Below are positions 1-8,378 of a stretch of DNA of 56,000 nt, one piece after another (the stretch's first letter is position 1; each line of letters begins with the position of its first letter). Under the pieces are notes generated by a model. That model was given only the letters and a program-made list of their open reading frames with translations, was not told the origin of the DNA and searched no databases. The position numbers and the translations under genes are program-made. Origin of the DNA: Alphaproteobacteria bacterium. Its GTDB lineage: Bacteria; Pseudomonadota; Alphaproteobacteria; ATCC43930; CGMCC-115725. The stretch spans positions 1-56,000 of the forward strand of contig JAFAYW010000075.1 in assembly GCA_019240125.1 (NCBI GenBank), read 5' to 3'.

Positions 1-230
1 CTGAAACCAGTGCTTCGCGAGATCAAGACCTATCGTGGAGATTTTCTGCATGTGGACGGCTCCCCTCATTCTCGGCTTTCAGCAACGACCACTTTACGCG
101 CTCGAAGCTGGGAGCAAGGGCCGTCCACCCCATCAAGAGTTTTGCACACGACAAAGAGGGCTGACTTGCCCGAGGAAACGGGTTCAGATCGATCCCGTCG
201 GCAACGTAAATGCATACGCTGCGCGCATTG

Positions 231-527
231 TTATCGGCTTTTGTATGGATTTCCTCCATGCGCGATCAACACAAGAGCGATAACTCCAATCTCGATTGGA
301 GAGCTCAGTCGTAACCAGTAGTCAAAGTCGTTCTGTTGTTGAGTGATGTACACTACGGCATTTTTCTCGGCGAAAGGAATGGTGCGACCTTCTTCTACGT
401 TTGATTGCCGGGCTTGCGATCGCAGAAGGAATCCATTCTCAAGGTTATTAAGCAGAAACATAGTAATGACGAGCATGATACCCGCAGCGGTGATAAGTAC
501 TCTCTTTGCCGTGAGCCACATCACCAA
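231..527 (-). CDS. Small hypothetical membrane protein
   Basis: A 98-residue open frame that I do not recognise. It has a hydrophobic segment near the N-terminus (about residues 10-26, with VLITAAGIMLVITMF) and a second near the C-terminus (about 78-91, IEIGVIALVLIA). Between them lies a polar loop of roughly 50 residues, so it would be a two-pass or hairpin inner membrane protein. It lies 109 bases downstream of another small unknown gene on the same strand, in a stretch visibly more AT-rich than the rest of the window, which may mean acquired DNA. No function can be assigned. The hydrophobic pattern argues for a real gene, but the overlapping frames on the other strand are of similar length. 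Confidence 0.45.
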   Translation of the reverse strand: MVMWLTAKRVLITAAGIMLVITMFLLNNLENGFLLRSQARQSNVEEGRTIPFAEKNAVVYITQQQNDFDYWLRLSSPIEIGVIALVLIAHGGNPYKSR

Positions 528-636
528 TTCCGGTCTATGTGTGTGCTAGCGAACCGGTTCGTCGTACATCAAGAGCGACGTGCGCCCCGTACAGAAGTCA
601 AGATTTTTGCACAGCGCCAAAGGTCGTTATTCGGCA

Positions 637-1071
637 TCATTGAGGTTTAGTCACTGGGTTACGTTTTCGCTTTTTGATCGAACGCCATAAATCTCGCTTT
701 ACCAACACTTGCTGAAATCGTCGAGCTTGATCATTCGTGAGTGGTGCGTGGCCAACCCTTCTTAGTAGTTTCTGGAACATATAGCCGGAACGAAAGAAGT
801 ATGGGCGGCGTTCGAGAAAACATATAGCAGATTCGACCGCATTGGGATCACCGTCAACAATACGGTCCAGTGCTCGGTCGTATCCACCGGGAAACGCCAA
901 CTGATCATACGATGCATGAAACTGCTTACAGGTGTCTCCCCATTCATGATAACCCTCTGTCGTTTCGTCCCGATGTAAAAATGTTTCGTGAATGCGACGA
1001 TGAAGTTCACGGAGTGTAGCGGCATTTTCGTTTATCAATCGTTTTAGATCAACATCGGACATTACGCCCAT
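637..1071 (-). CDS. Conserved-looking hypothetical protein, about 144 aa
   Basis: A soluble, charged, mostly helical protein of 144 residues with no signal peptide or membrane segment. The block FLERRPYFFRSGYMFQKLL followed by RRVGHAPLTNDQARRFQQV looks like a conserved core, and I have an unverified impression of similar sequence in other hypothetical proteins. The C-terminus is strongly basic (KKRKR). The start is uncertain: an in-frame Met three codons later (1062) is equally good and neither has a clear Shine-Dalgarno. It precedes the small membrane protein on the same strand in an AT-rich patch. The function is unknown. Confidence 0.55.
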   Translation of the reverse strand: MGVMSDVDLKRLINENAATLRELHRRIHETFLHRDETTEGYHEWGDTCKQFHASYDQLAFPGGYDRALDRIVDGDPNAVESAICFLERRPYFFRSGYMFQKLLRRVGHAPLTNDQARRFQQVLVKRDLWRSIKKRKRNPVTKPQ

Positions 1072-1230
1072 CCGTGGGGTGACGAGCTACTGCTGTGCAT
1101 AAAGCAAGATTTTTGCACGAAACTTAACTCCTTGTTTTAACGTGCGCTTCTTCGTGCAGAATATATGTGCATAAATCGTCGCAATCGCATCAATGCGACA
1201 AGTTCCTGCCGCTAATGCAACAAGCACGGC

Positions 1231-1893
1231 TTAGATATCCTCAATCATCCCGGCATTCTCGGCGACCAGCCGGCCCGCGCGCGTATCCGATCCCAACGCC
1301 GCGAAGCGCTTCAGATCCTCCGGGTTGTCGATATCGAAAGCGATGCCGGGGAGTGGCACGATGGTCGGTTTGATGCCGCGGGCCTCGGCGGCGGCGAGGT
1401 GCGGGTAATAGCTGTCGTCGCCAAAGCGCAAGGGCACCGTATCGGGTGGCGACAGGATGATCGCGTTGGAGCCCTGCTTGTCATGCGACGGCGCAATCGT
1501 AAAGGCAGGCGCCGGCAGATGCTCCGCCAGCAACTGGCTGATCTCGTCCGCCGTCACTAGCGGGACGTCGCCCGGCAGGGTCATCATGCCGCTGCGCCCC
1601 TCGCGCACCAGCCGTCGCCCGGCCGCCATGACCGCGCCGGTGTGCCCGTCGGCGGCGCCGTCTTCAAGGCAATGCGCCTCATAGCGCGCCGCCAATTTGA
1701 TCGCATCGGGGTCGGTGGTCACCAGCAGACGCCCGGCGATGCCGCGCACCTGCACCAGCGCGGCCAGCACATCCTCCAGCATCGCCAGGGCCAGCGCCTG
1801 GCGGAATGCGGCCGGGGCGGCGGTAGCGAGACGCTGTTTGGCGGCCGTGGTGTCCTTCACAGGCACCACTGCCCATATGTCGAGTTCTCTCAT
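1231..1893 (-). CDS. cofC: 2-phospho-L-lactate (or 3-phosphoglycerate) guanylyltransferase, CofC/FbiD family
   Basis: This enzyme makes the GDP-activated phospho-acid used to build the side chain of coenzyme F420. The 220-residue protein begins MRELDIWAVVPVKDTTAAKQR, the typical CofC N-terminus with a nucleotide-binding lysine-rich loop. It continues with TLPGDVPLV (the acidic metal-binding GD motif) and SNAIILSPP, and ends with AFDIDNPEDL, all family hallmarks. The frame stays open far upstream but that part overlaps nrdJ antisense, so the start at 1893 is chosen by family fit. No strong Shine-Dalgarno is visible. It is divergent from nrdJ with 126 bases between. The other F420 genes (cofD, cofE, fbiC) are not in the window, but two LLM-class oxidoreductases at 29405-31331 are possible users. 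Whether the substrate is phospholactate or 3-phosphoglycerate cannot be read from the sequence. Confidence 0.88.
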   Translation of the reverse strand: MRELDIWAVVPVKDTTAAKQRLATAAPAAFRQALALAMLEDVLAALVQVRGIAGRLLVTTDPDAIKLAARYEAHCLEDGAADGHTGAVMAAGRRLVREGRSGMMTLPGDVPLVTADEISQLLAEHLPAPAFTIAPSHDKQGSNAIILSPPDTVPLRFGDDSYYPHLAAAEARGIKPTIVPLPGIAFDIDNPEDLKRFAALGSDTRAGRLVAENAGMIEDI

Positions 1894-2019
1894 GACGAGA
1901 CAATAGCATAGACACAGCGCCGCCGCGAAAGGCAAGAACGTATAAAGAACATTAGACTCGCGCTTTAAACGCCCTGCTGGCATAATGTCTTGCGCCCGAG
2001 GAAAGGAAGAAGCCCCCTG

Positions 2020-4428
2020 ATGCCGTCTGTCGCCGCGATCTCGCAGCAGATTTGGGACATGAAGTACCGGCTGAAGGCGCCGGCCAGTGGCTCGATCGCG
2101 GGCGAGCCGATCGACAAGACGATCGAGGATACCTGGCGCCGCGTCGCCCGCGCCATCGCCGCGCCGGAAAAAGACCGTGACCACTGGGCCGAGCGGTTTT
2201 ATCAGGCGATGAGCGATTTCCGCTTTCTGCCGGCCGGAAGGGTGATCGCCGGCGCCGGCAGCGGGCGGCAGCAGGTGACGCTGTTCAACTGCTTTGTCAT
2301 GGGCACGGTGCCCGACGATATGGGCGGCATCTTCGCGCATCTGCGCGAGGCGGCGCTGACGATGCAGCAGGGCGGCGGTGTCGGCTATGATTTCTCGACG
2401 CTCAGGCCGCGCGGCGCCTATGTGAAAGGCGTCGGCGCCGACGCCTCGGGCCCACTTTCCTTTATGGATGTGTGGGACGCGATGTGCCGCACGATCATGT
2501 CGGCCGGCTATCGCCGCGGCGCGATGATGGCGACGCTGGCCTGCGATCACCCCGATATCGAGGCCTTTATCGAGGCCAAGCGCGAGCCCGGTCGGCTGCG
2601 CATGTTCAACCTGTCGGTGCTGATCACCGACGCCTTTATGCAGGCGATCGAGCAGGACGCGCCCTGGGAATTGTCGTTTCAGGGCACCGTCGCCAAGGTG
2701 CTGCCGGCGCGCGAGCTGTGGGACAAGATCATGCGCGCCACCTACGCCTACGCCGAACCCGGCGTCATCTTTATCGACCGCATCAACCGCCGCAACAACT
2801 TATGGTATTGCGAGGATATCCGGGCTACCAATCCCTGTGGCGAACAGCCATTGCCTCCCTACGGCGCGTGTCTGCTCGGGTCGGTCAATCTGGCACGGTT
2901 TGTCGAGCATCCATTTACGCCCGAGGCGCGGCTCGATACCGCGGCGCTTGCGGCGCTGGTGCCCGATGCCGTGCGGATGCTCGACAACATTATCGACATT
3001 TCGGGGTTTCCGCTGCCGGAGCAGCGCGCCGAGGCGCAGCAGAAGCGGCGCATCGGCCTCGGCATCACCGGGCTGGCCGATGCGCTGATCCAGTGCGGGC
3101 TGCGCTATGGTTCGCCCGAGGCAGTGACTGCCGCCGAAACCTGGCTCGACACGATCCAGCGCGCCGCCTATCTCGCCTCGACCGAGTTGGCGGCCGAAAA
3201 GGGCGCGTTTCCGCTGTTCGACAAGGAGCCATACCTGGCTGGCGAAACGATCGCCGCGCTCGACGCCGATGTCCGCGAGGCGATCGCCAGGCACGGAATC
3301 CGCAATGCGCTGCTGACCTCGGTGGCGCCGACCGGGACGATTTCGCTGTTCGCCGACAATGTCTCGTCGGGGCTCGAGCCGGTATTCAGCTTTCGCTACA
3401 CGCGCAATGTGCTGATGCCGGATGGGTCGCGCCGCGAAGAGGAGGTCAGCGATTACGCCTATCGCTGCTTCCGCCGGCTGAAGGGCGAGACCGCGCCATT
3501 GCCGGACTATTTTGTCGATGCCCAGACGCTGGCACCCGAAGATCACGTGGTAATGCAGGCGGCGGTACAGCGCTATGTCGACAGCTCGATCTCCAAGACG
3601 ATCAACATGCCGGCCGACATCCCCTTTGATCAGTTCAAGGATGTCTATACCCGCGCCTACGCCCTCGGCTGCAAGGGCTGTACGACCTATCGCCCCAATG
3701 AGGTAACCGGCTCGGTCTTGCAGGCGCAGCCGGAGGCGGCGCCCGAGCCGGTGCCGTTGGCCATCCGTCCGCCGCCGAAACAGGCCGAATTGCCGCTGCC
3801 GGCCCCGGTGGTCGCGGCCAAGCCGGCCGATGTCTACGAGGCGGGAGGCGTCGTCTATATGACGCAGCCGCTGTCGCGCCCCGAGGCGCTGCCGGGCCAG
3901 ACCTATAAGGTGCGCTGGCCCGACAGCGAGCACGCGCTGTACATCACACTCAACGACATCATCCAGGATGGGCGGCGGCGACCGTTCGAGATCTTTATCA
4001 ACTCGAAGAACATGGAGCATTACGCCTGGACCGTGGCGCTGACGCGGATGATCAGCGCGGTATTCCGGCGCGGTGGCGATGTCGCGTTTGTCGTCGAGGA
4101 GATGAAAGCGGTGTTCGATCCGCGCGGCGGCGCCTGGATGGAGGGACGCTATGTGCCGTCGTTGCTGGCGGCGATCGGCGATGTCATCGAGCGGCACATG
4201 ATCGAGATCGGCTTCCTGCCGCCCAAACACGCGCCGATGCCGCATACGGTGGATGCGCAGATCGTCGCGCTGGGGTCGGAACGTCCGGCGGCAGCATCGG
4301 GCGCGACCACCGGCGGTGCCTTTGGTGGCACGCGGCTGCGGCAATGCCCGAAATGCGGCGAGGCGGCGCTGATCCGCCTCGAGGGCTGCGACCAGTGCAC
4401 CAGCTGCGACTACTCGAAATGTGGCTGA
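2020..4428 (+). CDS. nrdJ: Adenosylcobalamin-dependent (class II) ribonucleoside-diphosphate reductase
   Basis: It reduces ribonucleotides to deoxyribonucleotides using vitamin B12, so it works with or without oxygen. The 802-residue product has the class II core. The redox-pair cysteines are in LFNCFVMG (about residue 91) and GACLLGSVNL. The thiyl-radical site is in NPCGEQPLPPYG, where the N-x-C-x-E pattern is catalytic. PTGTISLFADNVSSGLEP follows. After a Pro/Ala-rich linker (about residues 575-605) comes a C-terminal domain ending in a cysteine cluster (CPKCGE and CDQCTSCDYSKCG) that carries the thioredoxin-reducible pair. No N-terminal ATP-cone is seen. The start is the ATG preceded by a purine-rich AGGAAAGGAAG stretch; an in-frame TTG at 1990 also exists. 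It is followed after 123 bases by an aminotransferase. Confidence 0.95.
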   Translation: MPSVAAISQQIWDMKYRLKAPASGSIAGEPIDKTIEDTWRRVARAIAAPEKDRDHWAERFYQAMSDFRFLPAGRVIAGAGSGRQQVTLFNCFVMGTVPDDMGGIFAHLREAALTMQQGGGVGYDFSTLRPRGAYVKGVGADASGPLSFMDVWDAMCRTIMSAGYRRGAMMATLACDHPDIEAFIEAKREPGRLRMFNLSVLITDAFMQAIEQDAPWELSFQGTVAKVLPARELWDKIMRATYAYAEPGVIFIDRINRRNNLWYCEDIRATNPCGEQPLPPYGACLLGSVNLARFVEHPFTPEARLDTAALAALVPDAVRMLDNIIDISGFPLPEQRAEAQQKRRIGLGITGLADALIQCGLRYGSPEAVTAAETWLDTIQRAAYLASTELAAEKGAFPLFDKEPYLAGETIAALDADVREAIARHGIRNALLTSVAPTGTISLFADNVSSGLEPVFSFRYTRNVLMPDGSRREEEVSDYAYRCFRRLKGETAPLPDYFVDAQTLAPEDHVVMQAAVQRYVDSSISKTINMPADIPFDQFKDVYTRAYALGCKGCTTYRPNEVTGSVLQAQPEAAPEPVPLAIRPPPKQAELPLPAPVVAAKPADVYEAGGVVYMTQPLSRPEALPGQTYKVRWPDSEHALYITLNDIIQDGRRRPFEIFINSKNMEHYAWTVALTRMISAVFRRGGDVAFVVEEMKAVFDPRGGAWMEGRYVPSLLAAIGDVIERHMIEIGFLPPKHAPMPHTVDAQIVALGSERPAAASGATTGGAFGGTRLRQCPKCGEAALIRLEGCDQCTSCDYSKCG

Positions 4429-4551
4429 CACCGGCGCGCCGGACCTGATCGCGGTACGGTCCGGGGGCGCGAGAGCGCTTGCGTCGGGCGCGCTGTCGAG
4501 TAGGTTGCGCCGCGCATGCCCGCATAACGGGCGGGGGACGAGGAGACGAGC

Positions 4552-5742
4552 ATGTTGCAGATGGCCAGTCGCATGGGGGTGCTCGGCACCGAGACGGCCT
4601 TCGAGGTGCTGGCGCGGGCCAATGCGCTGGCCGCGCAGGGCCGCTCGATCATCAATCTCGGCATCGGCCAGCCGGATTTCCCGACCCCCGAGCACATCGT
4701 CGAGGCCGGCCGCAAGGCTTTGGCCGACGGCCATCACGGTTACACCCCGGCCAACGGCATCCCGGCATTGCGCCAGGCCGTCGCCGCCGATCTGTGGCGA
4801 CGTCATAAGGTCGAGGTCTCGCCTAACCATGTGCTGGTGGTGCCCGGCGGCAAGGTCACGATGTTCTTCGCGATCATGATGTTCGGCGAGCCAGGCGCCG
4901 AGATCATGTATCCGAACCCCGGTTTCCCAATCTACGAGAGCGTCATCAAGTTCTCCGGCGCGACGCCGGTGCCGATGCCGCTCTATGAGAGCGCCGGCTT
5001 CTCATTCAGCGCCGACGAGGTATTGGAGAAGATCACGCCGCGTACCCGGCTGATGATCATCAACAGCCCGGCCAATCCGACCGGTGGAACGGTGCCGCGC
5101 GCCGAGTTCGACAAGCTGGTCGCCGGTCTCGAAAGACATCCTCAGGTCGCGATCATGAGCGACGAGATCTACGGCGAAATCCTGTATGACGGTGCCGAGC
5201 ACGTCAGCCTGCTGAGCTATCCGTCATTGCGCGACCGCGTCATCCTGCTCGACGGCTGGAGCAAGACCTACGCGATGACCGGTTGGCGCATGGGGTATGG
5301 CGTGTGGCCGGAAGCGCTGTTTCCCCACGCCGAGCGCCTGGCGATCAATTGCCACTCCTGCGTCAATGCCTCGGCGCAATATGCCGGCATCGCGGCGCTT
5401 GAGGGGCCTCGCGAACCGGTCGAGCGCATGGTGCGCGCCTTTGCCGAGCGCCGCACGTTCATCGTCGCCGAATTGAACAAATTGCCGGGCATCCGCTGCG
5501 TGCAGCCGGGAGGCGCATTCTACGCCTTCCCGAATATCGCCGGTACCGGCCTCAACGCCCGCGGGTTCCAGAGCGAACTGCTCGACCGCGAAGGCGTCGC
5601 GACGATCGCGGGAACCAGTTTCGGCGCGTATGGGGAAGACTATATCCGCTTCTCCTACGCGAACAGTCTGGAAGCGATCGCCGAGGCGATAGACCGGATC
5701 CGCCGGTTTCTGGGCAATCTGCCTGCGGCGTCCAGAAACTAG
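4552..5742 (+). CDS. Pyridoxal-phosphate-dependent class I/II aminotransferase
   Basis: A cytosolic aminotransferase of the aspartate/tyrosine/aromatic (AspC-like fold type I) family, 396 residues. Visible hallmarks are the N-terminal INLGIGQPDFPTP, the substrate-region INSPANPTGG, the SDEIYGEILY aspartate/tyrosine motif, and the PLP lysine in DGWSKTYAMTGWRMGYG (around residue 239). The C-terminal FIRFSYANS-like segment (YIRFSYANS) holds the carboxylate-binding arginine. The start is supported by GAGGAGACGAG upstream. Substrate cannot be told from sequence; its position before glnB suggests amino-group metabolism but the intergenic region carries its own regulatory signals for glnB, so it is probably not part of that operon. 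Confidence 0.9.
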   Translation: MLQMASRMGVLGTETAFEVLARANALAAQGRSIINLGIGQPDFPTPEHIVEAGRKALADGHHGYTPANGIPALRQAVAADLWRRHKVEVSPNHVLVVPGGKVTMFFAIMMFGEPGAEIMYPNPGFPIYESVIKFSGATPVPMPLYESAGFSFSADEVLEKITPRTRLMIINSPANPTGGTVPRAEFDKLVAGLERHPQVAIMSDEIYGEILYDGAEHVSLLSYPSLRDRVILLDGWSKTYAMTGWRMGYGVWPEALFPHAERLAINCHSCVNASAQYAGIAALEGPREPVERMVRAFAERRTFIVAELNKLPGIRCVQPGGAFYAFPNIAGTGLNARGFQSELLDREGVATIAGTSFGAYGEDYIRFSYANSLEAIAEAIDRIRRFLGNLPAASRN

Positions 5743-5759
5743 GCAATTATAGCTGTTTA

Positions 5760-5776
5760 TGCCTATAAAATAGGCA
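5760..5776. promoter_or_regulatory. 17-bp palindromic operator upstream of glnB (NtrC-type spacing)
   Basis: TGCCTATAAAATAGGCA is a perfect inverted repeat apart from its centre, and the symmetry extends outward to 5756-5780 (TTTATGCCTA arms around TAAAA). It has the TGC-N11-GCA frame of enterobacterial NtrC sites (TGCACC-N5-GGTGCA), and nearly the same sequence occurs twice upstream of amtB. The regulator is inferred. Confidence 0.6.
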
Positions 5777-5818
5777 TAAAGAGCATCCGGCCCGGTATCC
5801 GCCATCGCTGCCGTGCGG

Positions 5819-5834
5819 TGGCATGGGTTATGCT
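5819..5834 (+). promoter_or_regulatory. Sigma-54 (-24/-12) promoter candidate for glnB-glnA
   Basis: TGGCATGGGTTATGCT matches the sigma-54 layout: TGGCA at -24, then GG and GC separated by exactly 10 bases. It lies 47 bases before the glnB ATG and about 50 bases downstream of the palindromic operator, consistent with an NtrC-activated promoter. Confidence 0.6.
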
Positions 5835-5850
5835 CTGCCGTTCGGCCTGA

Positions 5851-6219
<369 letters not shown>

Positions 6220-6294
6220 CGGTCTTACAGCCGCCTGTCATATCAGTAAAATAACCTCCAACATTCACCCAACCAGACAAACGGAACCAAGACG

Positions 6295-7704
6295 ATGGCC
6301 GATACCTCCAAAGTAATGGATATGATCAAGGAGCACGACGTTAAATACGTCGACTTCCGCTTTACCGATCCCCGCGGTAAGTGGCAGCACCTGGCGCATC
6401 ATATCCGCACCATTACCGATGATTTCCTGAACGAAGGTGTCCCATTCGACGGTTCCTCGATCGCCGGCTGGAAGGCGATCAACGAATCCGACATGCTGCT
6501 GGTGCCGGATTGCAGCACCGCAGTGCTCGACCCCTTCGCGGCGCAGACCTCACTCATCATCTTCTGCGATGTGCACGAGCCGCTGACCGGCCAGCCCTAT
6601 GCCCGTGACCCGCGTTCGACGGCCAAGAAGGCCGAGCAGTACCTGATCCAGACCGGTATCGGCGATACCGCGTATTTTGGTCCGGAAGCCGAGTTCTTTA
6701 TCTTCGATGACGTTCGCTACGAGAGCAAGATGAACGGGTCGATGTATGAGATCGACAGCGAGGAAGGCCCGTACGTCACGGCCAAGAAATACCCGGACGG
6801 CAATATGGGCCACCGCCCGCCCATCAAGGGGGGCTATTTTCCGATTCCGCCGGTCGACAGCCAGAGCGATCTGCGCGCCGAAATGCTGTCGGTGATGTTC
6901 GACATGGGCCTCGCCGTCGAAAAGCACCACCACGAGGTCGCGCCGTCACAGGCGGAGCTCGGCTTTGTGTTCAATACGTTGGTGCGCACCGCCGATGATA
7001 TGCAGATCTATAAATACGTCGTGCATAATGTCGCGCATCAATACGGCAAGACCGCGACCTTTATGCCGAAGCCGATCAAGGGCGATAATGGTTCGGGCAT
7101 GCATACGCACCAATCGCTGTGGAAGAGCGAGAAGCCGCTGTTTGCCGGAAACGGCTATGCCGATCTTTCGGAAATGGCGTTGTTCTACATCGGCGGTATC
7201 ATTAAGCACGCTAAGGCGATCAACGCGTTCACCAACCCGACAACCAACAGCTACAAGCGGCTGATCCCGGGCTTCGAGGCACCGGTGCTGCTCGCCTACT
7301 CGGCACGCAACCGCTCGGCGTCGTGCCGTATTCCGATCGTAACCAGCCCCAAGGCGAAGCGCGTCGAGGTGCGTTATCCGGATCCGGCGGCCAACCCGTA
7401 TCTCGCTTTCGCGGCGATGATGATGGCCGGCCTCGACGGCATCCAGAACAAGATCCATCTGGGTGAGGCGATGGACAAGAACCTCTACGATCTGCCGCCG
7501 GAAGAGCTGAAGGACATCCCGACCGTGTGCGGCTCGCTGCGCGAGGCACTCGGGTCCCTGGCCGACGACCACGCCTTCCTCACCAAGGGCGAGGTGTTCT
7601 CCCGCGACTTCATCGAGAGCTACATCGAACTGAAATGGGAGGAGGTGTACAATTTCGAGCACACCCCACACCCGATCGAGTTCCAGATGTACTACTCGGT
7701 CTGA
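6295..7704 (+). CDS. glnA: Glutamine synthetase type I
   Basis: It condenses glutamate and ammonia to glutamine with ATP, as a cytosolic dodecamer. The 469-residue length is normal for GSI-beta. Visible motifs are the N-terminal [23 protein letters not shown] (the latch region), the ATP/metal-site [22 protein letters not shown] and the glutamate-binding [10 protein letters not shown]. The adenylylation site NLYDLPPEE has its tyrosine at about residue 398, so activity should be regulated by GlnE under GlnB control. It ends in EFQMYYSV. It is probably co-transcribed with glnB from the upstream sigma-54-type promoter. Two inverted repeats follow the stop. Confidence 0.98.
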   Translation: MADTSKVMDMIKEHDVKYVDFRFTDPRGKWQHLAHHIRTITDDFLNEGVPFDGSSIAGWKAINESDMLLVPDCSTAVLDPFAAQTSLIIFCDVHEPLTGQPYARDPRSTAKKAEQYLIQTGIGDTAYFGPEAEFFIFDDVRYESKMNGSMYEIDSEEGPYVTAKKYPDGNMGHRPPIKGGYFPIPPVDSQSDLRAEMLSVMFDMGLAVEKHHHEVAPSQAELGFVFNTLVRTADDMQIYKYVVHNVAHQYGKTATFMPKPIKGDNGSGMHTHQSLWKSEKPLFAGNGYADLSEMALFYIGGIIKHAKAINAFTNPTTNSYKRLIPGFEAPVLLAYSARNRSASCRIPIVTSPKAKRVEVRYPDPAANPYLAFAAMMMAGLDGIQNKIHLGEAMDKNLYDLPPEELKDIPTVCGSLREALGSLADDHAFLTKGEVFSRDFIESYIELKWEEVYNFEHTPHPIEFQMYYSV

Positions 7705-7725
7705 CATGAAGTAGCGATGCACGCG

Positions 7726-7784
7726 CGCCTGACGGTGTCAGGCGTCAGCAGTGGAAGTGGTGTGGCCGGCCATCGTGCCGGCCA
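7726..7784 (+). terminator. Two stem-loops after glnA, possible terminator
   Basis: Two perfect hairpins lie just after glnA: CGCCTGAC/GTCAGGCG (7726-7733 with 7737-7744) and TGGCCGGC/GCCGGCCA (7763-7770 with 7777-7784). The second is followed by a weak T-run (TACTGTTTT). This would end glnBA transcription, but the T-tract is poor. Confidence 0.45.
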
Positions 7785-8038
7785 TACTGTTTTCGATCAC
7801 CCACGCCGATCGCTGCAGTGGGTAAGTTATTGGAGCCGCGCGGCTGTGGTCGGGTAGTCGGGCGATCGGATGTGGCCGGCGGCTCGCGGTGCGGTTGCCT
7901 CAAAGGTGTGTTCAAACGCCGCTTCCGGGCGCGGGTCCGCGCCTCTATCAGTCCTCCGCCTTACGGCTTGCCGATACCACCAACGGCAGAGCTCTCCTCC
8001 CGGTAACGGCGCCCTTTTCAACCCCCAGTAACATCAAA

Positions 8039-8055
8039 TGCCGAAAAATTAGGCA
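8039..8055. promoter_or_regulatory. Distal 17-bp palindrome upstream of amtB
   Basis: TGCCGAAAAATTAGGCA keeps the TGC-N11-GCA frame and the TAGGCA right half seen before glnB. It lies about 77 bases (centre to centre, roughly seven helical turns) from the second amtB palindrome, as expected for paired activator sites on one DNA face. Confidence 0.5.
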
Positions 8056-8115
8056 AATTGATTTCTGATGCCAGCCGAGCCTGTTACAGATCACGATTAT
8101 CATGCGCGGGTAGCT

Positions 8116-8132
8116 TGCCTATAAACTAGGCA
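8116..8132. promoter_or_regulatory. Proximal 17-bp palindrome upstream of amtB
   Basis: TGCCTATAAACTAGGCA differs from the glnB palindrome at only one central base. It sits about 170 bases upstream of the sigma-54-like promoter, a normal enhancer distance for NtrC-type activators. The repeated, near-identical occurrence is direct evidence of a shared operator; the identity of the regulator is inferred. Confidence 0.6.
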
Positions 8133-8287
8133 ACGAAGCGCGTAGCCCGGCGGTGTCAGGCCCGGGAGCGGCTCCGCCCTTAAAAGAACCCGTTCAGGGC
8201 AGCCGTGTATAACCCGGCACCGGCTCTTTGAAGCGGCTGGAACCTTTCTCTCACGCCACTACCTCGACCGCGCCTACGGCGGATACT

Positions 8288-8303
8288 TGGCATGATTCTT
8301 GGT
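8288..8303 (+). promoter_or_regulatory. Sigma-54-like promoter candidate for amtB
   Basis: TGGCATGATTCTTGGT matches TGGCAtG-N4-TTG well, with G instead of the usual C at the -12 position. It lies 75 bases before the chosen amtB start. Confidence 0.45.
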
Positions 8304-8378
8304 TTCATTTGACCCATCGCCGCTCGATGCGTTTGGGGGGCGGCTGTGCAACGTCTCGTTGATGGGGAGAAAATGATA

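Larger units (their letters stand above)
7785..8378 (+). other. Long upstream region of amtB, no gene seen
   Basis: About 590 bases between the glnA terminator and amtB. Short frames present here look like noise: no Shine-Dalgarno and arginine-rich low-quality translations. The stretch holds two 17-bp palindromes (8039-8055 and 8116-8132) and a sigma-54-like promoter (8288-8303), listed separately. The part from 7800 to 8030 holds nothing that I can interpret. Confidence 0.5.

Noticed and set aside
1894..2019. Cobalamin riboswitch upstream of the B12-dependent nrdJ
   Set aside because: The spacer is only 126 bases and shared with divergent cofC; no B12-box (GCCACTG-like) was found.
1894..2550. 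Upstream extension of the cofC reading frame to 439 codons
   Set aside because: The extra part is antisense to nrdJ and lacks any domain; CofC proteins begin where MRELDIWAVVPVK starts.
2800..4830. A 676-codon open frame on the minus strand
   Set aside because: Antisense to nrdJ and the aminotransferase start; the translation is Arg/His/Gly/Asp-rich with no family resemblance, as expected for a GC-rich shadow frame.
7818..8021. Two overlapping 60-codon frames upstream of amtB
   Set aside because: Opposite strands cover the same bases, products are Arg/Pro-rich and no ribosome binding site is seen; the region is better read as regulatory DNA.
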